Positions 1 to 12,924 of a stretch of DNA of 64,000 nt are shown here, in pieces. The position numbers and the translations under genes were made by a program. Under the pieces are notes generated by a model. The model made no database searches, was not told where the DNA came from, and was given only the letters and a program-made list of their open reading frames with translations. The stretch comes from Puccinia triticina (Eukaryota; Basidiomycota; Pucciniomycetes; Pucciniales; Pucciniaceae): NCBI RefSeq assembly GCF_026914185.1, contig NC_070567.1, forward strand, positions 6,102,001 through 6,166,000. The letters run 5' to 3'. Position 1 is the first letter of the stretch. Every line of letters starts with the position of its first letter.

Positions 1-1587
1 CCTTGCTGCATAGTGGCCGTCCCACTGTTCTACAAAAGGGCTGCTGGCAGAAGCTGCAGCTTGTAAGGAACACGCCCGTTAACACATTCGGATTTCAAAT
101 GACAACTAACCCATCCCCAATTCAGAAATAGTGGGCATCGCCCCTTCCCCAAACTCCACTCGGGACGTGCACCCGTGCCTGTCGCGAAAAATCTACAAAA
201 CAGCTTGCAGAAAACGGCCAACACCCACCTCTTCTCCATTTCCTCCACCCCCATCCCAAATTAACCCACCAGCCTTCTACTCGAGCCCTCCTCCATACTT
301 CTCCACCAGATCCATCGCTCGTTAATCTTCTTCATCCATAATCATCCACAATCTTGCAAGCTCTTCTTCTGCCCCGGGCACTTCGACCCGCTGTTTCTCT
401 GGTCAATACATTTCCTTGATCCTCTCTGCCCGAGTTCTTTTCTCCAAAGACACCCAAGTTCATACGTCTCTTGCCTTTTCTGGATCATCGCCTCTGCCCA
501 CCCAGTTTCCAAATTCTTCCGAGAGACCACCACATATTCCACTGCTACCAGGCTGTCATCACCATCCCCCAGATCTCACTCGAGCCTCGCACGACTTTTC
601 CAACCACCCCGCCTGTATACGTGCTCGCTCGACCGACGGTGCTTCTGTTTCCATTACTCTGCACGATCCTCTCTTGGCCTTGTCGGCAGATCTTCGTCAG
701 TAGTGCTTGCTTTTTGCCCTTTTTTTCTTTGATTGGTTACCACTGGTGTTGTTGCTGTTGCAAGCACCGCGTACATCAATACAGGATACCAATCCATCCT
801 CCACCGCAGTGCTTTCCCAATTAAAAAAGACACGCCTCATGACCATCTTACATATTTACATATACATACTTACACCTCAGCTAGCTGCAGCATCAGCGGG
901 CCCCTTCTTGTGTTTTCATTGCACTGGTTCTCTGCAGGCCTCTTGATCTCGTGACCCATTTAGACCCGCTCCTCCACTCGACTCCAACTGACGATGAGCT
1001 TCTTGTTAATACTCCCTTGCTTGCCGAATGGTCCCTAAACACCTTTCGATCCCCTCAAATTCTGACTGACTCGTACCACTCCACTGCGTTCTTGGAATCT
1101 TGGCTCATCGCCACCCGTAATATCCGCCCCTGTCGCCGATTGGCTTGACCTCGTAAACTTCATCAAACCAAACAAATCCTCGGAACCGCAATTGAATCTG
1201 CTCCGACCGGCTCGTTCGAACCGAACTCATCAATCATCGCAATCTCATCGAAATATCCCCGGCTTCGGCTGGTCTCGCTCCCAACTCCTCACAATACCTC
1301 AAACATCCCTGCAATCAACTTCATTCGTCCACCCCCCCGAAATACAAATAAATCCAATCCGCAATCGCCAATTGAACAACGCATCCGAAATTCACTGCAT
1401 CAACTGTTACCCACGAATTCTCACACATTCTCAAACACCCTGATCATCCTCCGGGCTCGACTTACAATTGTAGGTCCTACATATAGGACTGAATTCGCCC
1501 AATTGTACTTCTTTAACTCTCAACAGCGACCCACCTGAACATTCCTCCGTTATTGCCCAATCGTAACTCAGCTGGATATACATCATC
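1..1587 (+). promoter_or_regulatory. 5' flank of the histidine kinase gene
   Basis: No convincing coding region is visible. The stretch is pyrimidine-rich on the plus strand (strong C/T runs at about 220-330 and 420-720), as is common in fungal promoters and 5' leaders. Several short ATG-led frames lie upstream of the kinase start, so the mRNA leader may carry upstream ORFs if transcription begins early. A near-palindrome around 1465-1490 (TAGGTCCTACATATAGGAC) lies about 100 bases before the start codon. Promoter role is inferred from position only. Confidence 0.4.
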
Positions 1588-4500
1588 ATGTCGGTCTACT
1601 TCAAAGGCGCCACACAGAACTCCGACTGTGACTCTCCTCCTCAGAATCACCCATCGCCACCGAACCTTCTTGCATCTCAATCATCTGCCGCGGCTCAAGC
1701 CTCATTATCGAACAAGGCTTCTGATCACAACATTGAAGCAAAGAAAATAGTCGACCCCACCTCTCGCCAGCCGATATGCCACAACCAATTTCTAGGCCTT
1801 GGTTGCATACCGAATCCTCTGCTCATCAAGCAATACCACTCGTCTATTATAGTCGACATTCACTCCGGCTCCCCCTCACCTCCCGAATCTCACATTGCCT
1901 GTGCAGGGAGCTCCAGCCCTGACAATCCCAACATCAATGGTAGTCAATCCTCCGAACAGGGCCTACAATCCTTCAGTCGCCAGCCCTCACCCTGTGGACC
2001 GGAGGACCCAGCCTTGCTAGATAATGCGCCCAGTCTGGATACGATATCGCCTCCTCCATCTGCCCCACCAATGCGCTTCTCAACTACAGCCAGGCCTCTG
2101 ATTGATCCTTCCGGTCTCTTGGCGGACTCATCCTCTCATCAATCTCAGTAAGTAACTTCCCACTTGAATAATGGCCCTCCCAAGAAACACTCTTACAAAC
2201 TAACTTAGCTTGCTGCATCTGACCCGAAGCTGCCGCATCACTGAGTCAGCCGCCTCCGCTCTCTTCAGTGGGAAAGTGTCATCCAGGAACTCACATTTGA
2301 ACATGACCTTGCCCTGCAACCTGCGCACTCTATCAACCGCCTCGACCTCTACAACCGACTCAAGTCCGTGTTCTGACCTGGGATTCAGCCAATCTCTCGC
2401 CCACCAGTCAATCTCCGCCCCGGTTATGCACTATTCCGATGGCGAAGAGTACCTCTCGACGCCACTCACCCCACCCTCTGTCCTGTTCCCCTCCTCCATC
2501 CTACTTACCTCGCATCCTTTGTCACAATCGGTCCCCTCAGGGCCTCGACCGCAGTGCGCCCACAGCACTTCTGTACAAACCAACCCCTCGCCACCGTCAG
2601 TCTCGCCCTTGAGCTATCTTCCCTCGGTATATCACTCACCCCACAAGGCCAACTTCACCGATTTCCTTGCAGAGCAATTCCTCAAGATTCAGTCTCTTTC
2701 TCCCATTTCCACGTCCTCAGGTGTCTGTCAAAGTCAAGCCGAAGCAGCCGACCAATGTCGCCAAATCAAGTTGGAACTCAACGAGTACATCCTCAAGAAT
2801 TCGTTCAACCATCATTCGTATCACTCCCCCGCGCACACTGATAATCTTCAGCAGAACGAAATCATCATCCTCAACGGCTTGATTCATCTCTTGGACGACA
2901 AGTTGGTCAATTTGCAAAATGGTCTCACATCTGCCGATACACATTCAAATGTTGAACGGGCAGAACCTCAGAGCAAATATGAGATTGACGAGGCTCCGGT
3001 TGTTGATTACATCACCACTGAAACTAAGCAGGAAACTTTGAAACCTTACAAAATTGTCGTTAATAACAAAGAGCTTACCGCGGAGGAAGAGTTGAAATTA
3101 CTGAAGGCACAAGTTAGCGACTTTGCCCGGGTCTGCAAGGTCAGTCACACAATTATCTCCTAAAAAGACACGGACCAGTCCTCATTAAACATTCCCTCAC
3201 TTGCAGGCCGTTGCCAGGGGAGATTTATCGCAAACTGTCACCATCAATGTTCAAGGTCATGATTTGACAGAGCTGAAAGCTGTCGTCAACGGAATGGTCC
3301 AACAGCTGAGGTGTTTCGCCGGGGAAGTGACAAGGGTGTCTATTGAGGTAAGTGTGCAAGTTCGGTTTCCATTTTCCACGACTGCTGCACAGTGAATAGG
3401 AAATCTCACTTTCTTCCCAATCAACATCGATTATAGGTCGGAACAGAAGGTAAATCTTTTATCCGCATACCCAACCGTGACGCTTCGACTGACTCTTTTT
3501 CTCCCGATCATTAGGTAGGTTAGGCGGGCAGGCAGTCGTCGAAGGTGCCGAGGGTGCTTGGCGACAACTCACCGACGTCGTCAATACCCTCGCCGCCAAT
3601 CTCTCCGAACAGGTACGCGCCATCGCAGGCGTGACTAAGTCAATCTCCAGAGGCGACCTCAGCCAAAAGATCCAAGTTGAGGCCAAGGGCGAGGTTCAGG
3701 AACTGGCAATTACTATCAATGACATGACCGACCAGCTGAGATCGTTCGCAGAGGAAGTCAGTCGGGTAGCATTAGATGTACGCTTGTTTTCCCATTAATC
3801 GAGTAGGCACGCATTTGGTTTACTAATCAACTTGACATTCACTACGCGCTCATGAAGGTGGGAACTAAAGGACGGTAAGCTTGGATTTCACCGCACATCC
3901 TCACGGATGTCTCGTCGATCTTTTATATCTACTGAGCTGTCTTTGCTTCATAGACTTGGCGGGCAGGCTGTGGTGCACGGCGTTGAAGGCACATGGAAAA
4001 CGCTTCGAGACAACGTGAATCAAATGGTAAGTGACAAAGAAGCAAGAGTACAACACGCAACTAGTATTAATTAGGGAGAATCTTGCAGGCATCCAACCTA
4101 ACCAGTCAAGTCAGGAGTATAGCCACTGTCACTTCTGCAATCGCGGCTGGGGATCTGAATCACAAGATCGAAGTCGAGGTGATGGGCGAGATGGCCGAGC
4201 TGAAGCAGACTGTCAACGGTAGGGTTTCTTTCCCTCTTGGATAGGACGAGTAAGGCTCTAACATGCCGTGTTTCTTTCATTCAGGAATGGTCGACAAGCT
4301 CAAAGTTTTCTCAACCGAAGTGACTAGAGTAGCGCTCGAAACAGGAGTACATGGGAACCTCGTAAGTAAGATTCTACTAGCATATTAAATCAAATCATAA
4401 TCTAAAATTCTCTATTCGATCACAGGGTGGTCAAGCCGTCGTTGAAGGTGTCCAAGGTGTCTGGCTCGACTTGACCTCGAACGTGAATCGGATGGCTGTG

Positions 4501-7500
4501 AGTGCCTTTGCGAATGCTGTAATTTGGGGCAGCTGGGCTGATCCTTCTCTTCAGAAAAACCTGACCGACCAAGTCCGAGAAATCGCAATCGTTACCACAT
4601 GTGTGGCCAAGGGGGACCTCACCCGTCTGATCACCGTGTCGGCTCAGGGGGAGATTCTCGAGCTCAAGTCGACGGTCAACTCGATGGTTTCCACGCTCAG
4701 ATCATTCGCTGAGGAAGTCAGCAGGGTTGCACTCGAGGTCAGTCATCGGCTCATGGGCTCTTCCACACTGTTTAATCAAGCCTTGTTGGATCTTCCATTC
4801 TCTAATCTTTTGTTTTGAACAGGTTGGAACTGAGGGTCAGCTTGAGATTCCTACCAATTTGGAGACACATTTCACTCTCTGTGCCAGCATTTAACACCTA
4901 ACAAGTTCCCCGAAGAACTCGACCGTCATCCACTCTGATTGCAAACAAAAATCATTAAATGAATATTTAGTGGTGTTGAATGCTGACAATAGACAGTATT
5001 CTCGTTGTTGGTGCTGTGCTGACAACATCTCTTTACACAGGCAAACTGGGAGGAAAAGCCCAAGTCCAAGATGTTTTCGGAACATGGAGAACGCTGACTG
5101 ACAACGTCAATACGATGGCAAGTCAATTCTTTCAAGCCTTACGATACTGCTACTCTTTCAGATTTCCAGTTTACAAACCACTCGGCCGCCCACCTTCACC
5201 AGCCACAAACTAATTCCTTCTATCCTCGTCAATTTTAGGCCCACAACTTAACCACCCAGGTCCGAGGGATCGCCAAGGTCACAACAGCGGTCGCGAAGGG
5301 AGATCTCAGTCAGAAGATCGAGGTGGACGTCAAAGGGGAAGTGCTCGAGCTGAAGTCTACCGTCAATGGAATGGTAGATTCCTTGCGGCTCTTCGCTTCG
5401 GAGGTCACCAGGTATGTAAATCCAGCACAAGTCTTAAGCTCCGTCTTCTAACCTTCATTTTCTTTCATCATGCAGGGTTGCGCGAGAAGTCGGATTTGAT
5501 GGCAAGCTTGGTGAGGATTTCTTGAAATATTTTGATCTCCCCAGTGATCAGTAATCTGATTGAAACAATATTTCTGGTGTACTCAGGAGGTCGTGCAAAT
5601 GTGGAAGGGGTCAATGGCGAATGGAGAAACCTGACTGATTGGTGAGTGGACCAATGAGCTGGCCAAGTTTACTCCAGGCACACCTCACACCAGTTTCCTT
5701 GACTGCACAGTGTGAATACCATGGTCGACCGCTTGACCAGTCAAGTTCGATCAATTGCAATCACCACCACGGCTGTCGCCCAAGGAGATCTAACCATGAA
5801 GGTAGATATTGAGGCCGCGGGAGAAATCGCCGAATTGAGAGACACGGTTGTACGCGAATTTTTTCGACTTTCAACCTTTCTGTCATCCCATTACTGACCA
5901 TGGTTTCCTTCGTAGAATACTATGATTGACCGACTGAACATCTTTGCGTCAGAAGTAGGAAAAGTCTGCCTGGAAGTCGGAAAAAATGGTATGTCTTGTC
6001 TCTGAGGGCATCATACACCCTAGAATGCGACTCTCAACATCATTGGATCTTTCTAGGAAATCTCGGTGTTACTGCTCATGTGACTGACATCGATGGGACA
6101 TGGAAAGACCTCACGAAGCAGGTTAATCAGATGGCTATGAACTTAACCGGCAAGTTGTCACCAATATCCTCCAACACCGCGGGTTAACGCGTTACTTACC
6201 TCTTCATTTTTTACATTCCTTGTACAATTTTGCTTACCCCATACAGCTCAAGTGAGAGCATTTGCACAGATATCATCTGCAGCTACGAATGGGGACTTCA
6301 GCGCCTTCGTGACTGTTGAAGCATCGGGTGAGATGAACAGTCTGAAGAACCAGATCAATTCAATGGTGTTCAGCTTGCGCGACGCCCTCCAGAAAAATAC
6401 CGCGGCTAGAGAAGCCGCTGAGATGGCCAACCGGAGCAAGTCGGAATTTCTGGCGAACATGAGTCACGTCAGTCCCCTTCCGATCGTCACAGCCCCACAT
6501 TCGGCCTTTTCCCTGACTCTGCGTATTTGGTCCCCTTGCAACTTGTAGGAGATTCGCACACCTATGAATGGAATCATCGGGATGACCCAAATCACCCTCG
6601 CCACCGAGCTCACTCGCCAACAACGAGAAAACTTGACAATTGTCTACGCAATGGCCAACAATCTGCTGTTGATTATTGGTGAGTCAGGAAAATTCATAGT
6701 CAAATATTGGTTCGCTCATTTTTGATCGTTCATTTGCTTGACAGATGATGTCTTGGATCTAAGCAAAATTGAAGCTGGTCGAATGACGATTGAGAAAGTC
6801 CCATTCGCCCTCCGAACCTCAATCTTCGATGGTGAGAAAACACTTCGCCTTACCTCCTCGATGATTTTAACTGACCCCCCAAACAACCCTTCCATAGTAC
6901 TTAAATCGCTGGCTGTGAAGGCTCTGACCAGCAACTTACAGCTAGTTTTTGAGATTGCCCCCGATGTACCCGACTTTGTTGTTGGTGACCCATTCAGAAT
7001 GCGACAGGTCATCACGAACCTGGTTAGTGGATTCTTCATTTATTTGCCCAATTCCAGGGGACTAACCTTCACACATCTTTAAAGATTGGGAATGCCATCA
7101 AGTTCACCTCTCGCGGACATGTTGGCCTAAGCTGTAAAGTATCTACACTGGATCCAGCCACCCGCGAACATCGGCTTGAATTTTGTGTCTTCGACACTGG
7201 GATCGGAATCAAACCCGACAAACTGAACCTAATCTTTGACACTTTCTGTCAAGCTGACGGCTCAACCACCAGGAAATACGGAGGCACCGGTTTAGGGCTC
7301 ACGATCTCGAAACGCTTGGTCAATCTCATGGAAGGCACTCTGTGGGTCGAGAGTGAATACAACCATGGCTCCCGGTTCTACTTCACCACCTCGGTTCAAT
7401 CGGACGATGATAAACCTTTCGAGAAGTGGGCCAAGAAGGCTGTCTACCCCCAGGCGCAGGTGCTCATCGTCGCGAGAGAATCCGGCGAAGAGAAGCAGAT

Positions 7501-8854
7501 CGTCCAAGTGGCCAAAGTCATTGGGCTGTCTCTCACTGTCGTCGAGTCCTTGCAGGAAGCAAACGTACTAACCCTCAAAGACGCAAACCAGAAGTGGAGC
7601 GCAATTATTATCGACTCAGTAAGCCCCTTTCGTCCCATCTTTTAACAGGAATATCCCCGCCCTGTTTGCTCACACGCCTCCTGTACCCGATTTAGCTGGA
7701 ACGGATTTCCCAACTGCGGGATTATGAAGGTCTGAGACATATCCCGACTGTCCTGATCGCTCGGGAACTACCGAGGTTGGATATCAAGTTAGTCCGCAAA
7801 AGTCCCAAACAACGCATTTTCCCCCAGACATCTCTGATTGATCAGGAACAATCCTGTTGTCTTTTATAGAGTCTGTCTCGATTATGGCATCGCCAACTGC
7901 ATCGAATATCCTGTTTCGCCCTCCAATTTGTTCAACGCCCTTGCTCCGGCCCTGGATCAAACCTTGACCACGGCGTCTTCGAACTGCTCGACGGTTTACA
8001 AGATCCTACTGGCCGAAGACAGTAAGTTGCAGCAACCAAAAAAAGATGTACTTTTTGTTACGTTGGCTTAGTGGTATCACCTTCTAGATCACGTCAACCA
8101 GAAAGTTGCGACGAAGCTGCTAGACATGGGCGGACACAAGGTCGAGGTGGTCGACAATGGCGAACTTGCAGTCGAAGCTGCTACCAAAAACACTTACGAC
8201 CTGGTTTTGATGGATGTTTCCATGCCCACAATGTCGGTCATTCATAACATTTCTCGTTATCATTGAAAGGCGTCGAGCATTCTCGTTGACCCTCTCGAAT
8301 CGTGTCTTGCAGGGGTGGCTTGGAAGCTACTAGCTTGATCCGCAAGCACGAGCAAGAGAATCACCTCGAACGAGTCCCCATCATTGCCTTGACAGCTCAT
8401 GCAATGTAAGCGGCCACCTCTATTTTTTTGTCACGGACTGCATAGCTAATGTCATTATAACACGTCGCTTCGAAACAGGCTCGGAGATCGTGAAAGATGT
8501 ATAGATGCTGGAATGGGTAAGCTCACCAGATGAATTCAAATTTGTCGCATCCATTAACCGTTTCTTTTAACCCGGCCTTTGCAGATGACTACGTGACCAA
8601 ACCTTTACGAAAAGCTGACTTGGACGCCTCGATGAGTCGGTAAGTACCACAGTCCGCAGACCAAGTGATGGTTCAAATTCTCTGACCGATTTCCGTTGGT
8701 TTTTGTTAGATGTGTCGCGATCGCCCGCGCCAGTCGTCAACCAGACACAGGCAACTTTCGCCATCTGCCACATATCAAAGGCGTCGCCGATCCTGAACCG
8801 GCGCCCTCCCTTTCTGCCCCGCCGACACCCTCCTCGCCCATTAGTCTGATCTGA
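1588..8854 (+). CDS. nik1: Group III hybrid histidine kinase with HAMP-repeat array (Nik1/Os-1 type)
   Basis: Cytosolic osmosensing hybrid histidine kinase of the family that feeds the HOG MAP-kinase phosphorelay and is the known target of phenylpyrrole and dicarboximide fungicides. I read 31 exons totalling 4959 nt (1652 aa); every junction keeps frame. Order: Ser/Pro-rich N-terminus without membrane segment (1-497); seven HAMP repeats with recurrent GDL/GDF and LGG-type motifs (about 498-1085); HisKA with the H box MSHEIRTP, phospho-His about 1113; HATPase with N box near 1226-1234, D box DTGIGI near 1264 and G box GGTGLGL near 1293; a degenerate receiver-like linker; a receiver domain starting ILLAEDN, with phospho-acceptor Asp about 1537 in LMDVSMP and the conserved Lys in VTKPL. 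Exons 4, 6 and 12 are only 13, 17 and 13 nt. Introns 5118-5238 and 6150-6246 use GC donors. All catalytic residues are present, so it looks functional. Exon ends are eye-called. Confidence 0.95.
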
Positions 8855-9560
8855 TATTTACTCGGAAAAACCTTGCAAGCCTTCTCGTTCTTATCTGCTT
8901 TACCCTATCACCACATTTGTACCTTTCATCTCTTTTTCAAACAAGCGTCTACATCCCCCCTCCCCTACCAGGTCCTCTCTTGACACTCCTTTCCACTTAC
9001 ACACGCGAACACCATACACATTCCTCACCTTCCCTCTCTTTTTTTTTTCCTAGGCAAAAGGAACATTTACAGCATTATGATTATGACATCTGTTTTTTTT
9101 TGTTATCTTTGCAATCAATGCTGCCTCCGAACCTGGTTGTTCTTTTTCTTCCATTTTGTTTTTTTTTCGCTCTTGTATCCGACGTCCATCACTTTTAATC
9201 TTTTCTCTCTCTTTCGATCCCTTTTTTAGACATTCCCTTTGTTTTTCTCTCTGCATGTAATGTAGTGTATGTTGTCCTCTTTAAGGGAAGACTGTCGTTC
9301 AAAAATTCATCTGGAACAACTCTTTCTTTAACAAACACGCGCAGATCATCTGTCGCATTGCCATTGTACCGGTTCACAAGCCTCTGCGGGACGGCATCCC
9401 CCTCTGAATTTGTAAATTAGGTTTTATTGTATCGCACACAGCTCTCACTTGCACCAGCCCCATTTTTCCTGAATGACATTCTCCCCACCATAATGCACGC
9501 ATATTTCAGATCCATGATGGCCCTGTTCATCAGCCAGTTTCACGTTGGGCTTCAACCAGC
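8855..9560 (+). other. 3' flank of the histidine kinase gene
   Basis: No gene is visible. The segment to about 9260 is strongly T/C-rich with several runs of T, typical of a fungal 3' UTR and termination region. From about 9400 the composition becomes balanced. Confidence 0.4.
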
Positions 9561-10007
9561 AAGATTTTAATTAGAATCTTGCGTGTTTAATGTCAGCTCT
9601 TGCTGAAAGTTGGACTCCCACGGCCATTTTTGAGCTTTTTAAGCTTACTTTTTCATTGATCAGCAACACCAATTTTAGTCGGGGGCATAAAAGACCATAC
9701 TTGTAACAGTGGTGCACTACATTAGTGTGCCACTGCTTGTACCATTTTTTTCTGCTTGTTACATTATCCAGGCCCGCGGCGCGCAAAATGAAGAGCTGAT
9801 TTTGCCAAAACAGCCCTTGAGGGCTTGTTATTGTGTTATCCAAGCAATCACGTAGCATAACGGCGTCGGAAAAAGACCTGTTACGCTATCCACATGCCAC
9901 TTAAACGGCCCGTTACTTGTAATGTAACGGGGCGCGGTGGATAATGCAGGTAGTTATGTTACACAAATAGCGCAGATAACACAATGTAACGTAACTACCC
10001 ACCGTTG
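9561..10007. repeat. Unclassified repeat-like segment
   Basis: An intergenic block in which motifs such as AATGTAAC, GTTACATT and ACGTAACTACC recur near 9900-10003 in both orientations, suggesting a decayed inverted-repeat element. No transposase, clear ends or target duplication could be found. A minus-strand frame at 9571-9858 has no recognisable domain. Confidence 0.25.
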
Positions 10008-10140
10008 ATTAAAACTTGCCAATCTTACCTTGGTGGGTCTTGTTGTCTGATAGCAAGAAGGGAAGATTTTGCACCTCCATCATCCCATTTACCATTCAGC
10101 AAAAGGGTTTCATTACCAATTTTGATTCTTACAATGGGGC
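10008..10140 (+). repeat. 3'-end fragment of an LTR (same family as 10745-11692)
   Basis: This stretch aligns by eye with the last ~130 bases of the LTRs ending at 11692 and 33056: the inverted CCAAGCTTAGCTTGG-type motif (here CCAATCTTACCTTGG), GGTGGGTCTTGTTNTCTGATAG, CACCTCCATCATCCC, ATTCAGCAAAAGGGTTTC and a terminal CTTACA. The 5' part of the LTR is missing, so it is a truncated remnant. Confidence 0.65.
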
Positions 10141-10739
10141 TTCACAAAAAGGGTCACGGGATGACAAGACCCCCCCCCCCACAGGCCAGTACATATAATG
10201 AGCTCCCTGCTTCTAGTCCAGCAGAAGTAAGCCCTGACCTCATTCTCTCTCTCCTTTCCCTTGATTCTGAAAGAATTAAAAGTGCTAAGATTTATTTCTC
10301 TGTCAGAATCTTGTCTACTATTCCTTTTTCTATTTAAAATTTATGAGTACTAATAGATTTTGTACCTGAGAGCAAGAGAGTGGCTGCTCTTTTACTCAAT
10401 AGAGTGTAATACCCATGTAATCCTAACTGGGCTAGTCAAGTGATTTGACGGAAGGATTTTCTTCCTTATAGATGGATCTGAATATGAAAATTAAGAGTTG
10501 TTAGCGCTGCCTGTTGCAACGATTAAGTGAGACTTTTCATTCTGACTTGGCTGGGGCCTTCAGCTCTTATTGTCCAGCTGATTTAGCTTTGGCACAACAG
10601 CCTAGAAGTCTCTCAATGTTATCTGTATTGTACAGTGTTGAGATACTTCTTAATCTCTTTTTCTCCTTTTTACCTAGCTTTAGGACTCAATTACTTACTG
10701 CATTTTGTTTCTCCTCTTTAAGTAGTCACAACAGGTAAA
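10141..10739. other. Unassigned stretch next to LTR remnant
   Basis: Contains a run of 12 C at about 10170 and short unrelated frames. No protein family is recognisable. It may be internal sequence of the element whose LTR end precedes it, but nothing confirms this. Confidence 0.2.
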
Positions 10740-10744
10740 TTGGT

Positions 10745-11692
10745 GTGGTAGAACTAGACGGGAAAGTGAAAAATCAAAAGTTTTTTCTATGCCATACATT
10801 TATTCACCCTAGGCCTGAAGATACCATCAAAAGGACCTCAGAAATGGATTCTATGGCGAAATTCACCCCTAGTCACCACTGGAAGCGTCACTGGAACCCC
10901 TCTGAATTGGAAGTTAAACCTCTTTGGATCCCACTGGACACCTACAGCATGTTCAACATACCCAGTCACCAACCTGTCAAAAGCCTCAAGTAAAGGATCA
11001 CAGCATTATTCTTGTACACATCACAGGATACAAACATACATCTCCCCATCAGACTACAGTCATTACACAGTATCAAGTACTCTTCTATTTTTATATTATG
11101 ACATCATTCTACACTGACTCTGCAGCCCCAGACTTCATTTACACACTCACTGCAACCACCTGTCAACTTATGCATCCTACTGTCACTTTATGCAGCCTTC
11201 ATGCAGCCCTACTGCATTCTTCTGACATCATTTATGTACCCCTGACATATTTTGACATCACTTGTATCTACTCCCACTAGCTAAAATCCCTCAAACCCCT
11301 GTTCAGGCCAGCTAAAATACTTCAACCCGGGGCCCTCTTGTAGCTAAAATCCCTCACATTTGTCTATATAAGGAGCTCTCTCCCCCTTAGTTTTCAGTTC
11401 CTCAGCTCAGTGCTCACCAGTTATTTACACACCACATTCACACTTACCATCACCACAATACATCACTACAACCCTTATCTTTGAAAATGACCACTGAATT
11501 CACTCTAAACTCTCACATACCTGTCATTGAACAACTTCATCTGGAACTAAACCAGACCTATCACTTGATAAAAATTGCCAAGCTTAGCTTGGTGGGTCTT
11601 GTTATCTGATAGCAGAAGGGCAGAGTTTTGCACCTCCATAATCCCCTTCACCATTCAGCAAAAGGGTTTCACAACCACTTTTGAGTCTTGCA
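10745..11692 (+). mobile_element. Solo LTR, family A (copy 1)
   Basis: About 948 bp, flanked by a perfect 5-bp duplication TTGGT (10740-10744 and 11693-11697). It starts GTGGTAGA and ends GTCTTGCA. It contains a TATA-type promoter (TCTATATAAGGAGCTC near 11362), and the body matches the second copy at 32091-33056 along its whole length. No internal gag-pol lies beside it, so it is a solo LTR left by LTR-LTR recombination. If the conventional TG start is used, the end shifts by one base and the duplication is 4 bp. Confidence 0.8.
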
Positions 11693-11717
11693 TTGGTCTT
11701 CCTCTGTTTGACTGAGT

Positions 11718-12068
11718 CTAGCAGAATATTGAATGAGCATTAGCCATCCTTCCATACCAATTAGCCAGGACTCTTGCTAATTTACTTAGGTGTTGGCTGA
11801 GATCCTGTTTGCTAACGGTGTCTGACAGTGATTTTCCATGTGTCTGTTTTTGCTGCTTGCGGGTGCCAAAACTGTAAGCATCATTGAGATTTAACCAGGA
11901 TCTGCACTTTTCTGCTGTGTAGCTTTGGACTGCGGGAAATGGTTTGCTTTGCTTATGTCCATCTTCCACAGCTGTTTGAGATCCCAGTATCCTCCTCAAT
12001 TCATGAGAACAACGCTCTTCACCTTGGCTTGCAGTCTCAGATTCACTTACTTGGGAGAACTTCCTCAC
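11718..12068 (-). other. Uncharacterised transposon-associated ORF
   Basis: A 116-codon frame on the minus strand ending LARVLANWYGRMANAHSIFC. The composition (Ser, Gln, Lys rich) is protein-like, but I recognise no domain. It lies between the solo LTR and the Tc1/mariner-like element, so a decayed transposon or gag fragment is likelier than a host gene. It could also be a chance frame. Confidence 0.2.
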
Positions 12069-12099
12069 ATTCTCTCCCAGCTAGCCTGATTAAGTTCAA

Positions 12100-12533
12100 A
12101 AGCCTCACTGTTTCAAATTAGAAACATTTCAAGGGCTCCAACCTTGTCCCTCTTGCCCATTTTCTGTGTCTTTTCCAGTGATGTTTCATTGGCCTCTTAA
12201 ATGGATCCACTTTGGCAGGTGTCTTACTAAGGGAAACTACAGAACCTTAGCTAGGGTACCCACAAGTGCACCAAAATTTCACAGCATTGATTAAATCACC
12301 ATTTCCTGCAATGGTGAGCTTCTAGGAAGTATCCTATCAACATAAATTAGATTTAAGGTGTTGGTGGCTTTTGGTCATATCTCCTACTAATAAAAATGGC
12401 AGGTCAGCTACACTAGTAAATAGTGCATCTGGCATTGTCAGAGGTGCCTCTGGAACTTAATAGTGCCAGAGGATCAAAAGTGCCTTCAGGACTGTTAACA
12501 GGGCCAGAAGATTAACAGTTCCTCTAGCACTAT
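12100..12533. other. Unassigned stretch with repeated GTGCCAGAGG-like motifs
   Basis: No gene is visible. Around 12430-12530 short motifs such as GTGCCTCTGG, AGTGCCAGAGG and CAGTTCCTCTAGCACTATTA recur in both orientations just outside the Tc1-like inverted repeat. They match the outer side of the right inverted repeat near 15588-15610. The true element ends may therefore lie a little further out. Confidence 0.3.
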
Positions 12534-12924
12534 TACTATGCATCTACAGAAAACTGACCTATATTATCATTTCAGCTATCCGGTTATTCCAAATTCATGT
12601 CCATATTTTCAATGTTGAATTCCTCTTTTTTACTATTCTTGTCCTGTTTTGTATTATTTCTGTCCCATGTTTCAAAAAAGTTGGTCTCTTTCAACAATTC
12701 TTTTCCTGATCTTGATTGTTTTTGTCCTCAAATTAACCAGAACTTGTCCACATTCTCAGGAAGTTTTATTTTTGAAATTATTTTTTTAAAATTAGTTAAC
12801 ACTTGTCATGGTCAAGGTAAGCTATCTAAAAAAAAATTGTTAAATGGTGTAAAGGCTATGCATAGCTGTCTTTTGCAGTTTTTGGGTACATACTGAAGCA
12901 CATTTAAAAACCAAAACTAATGAT

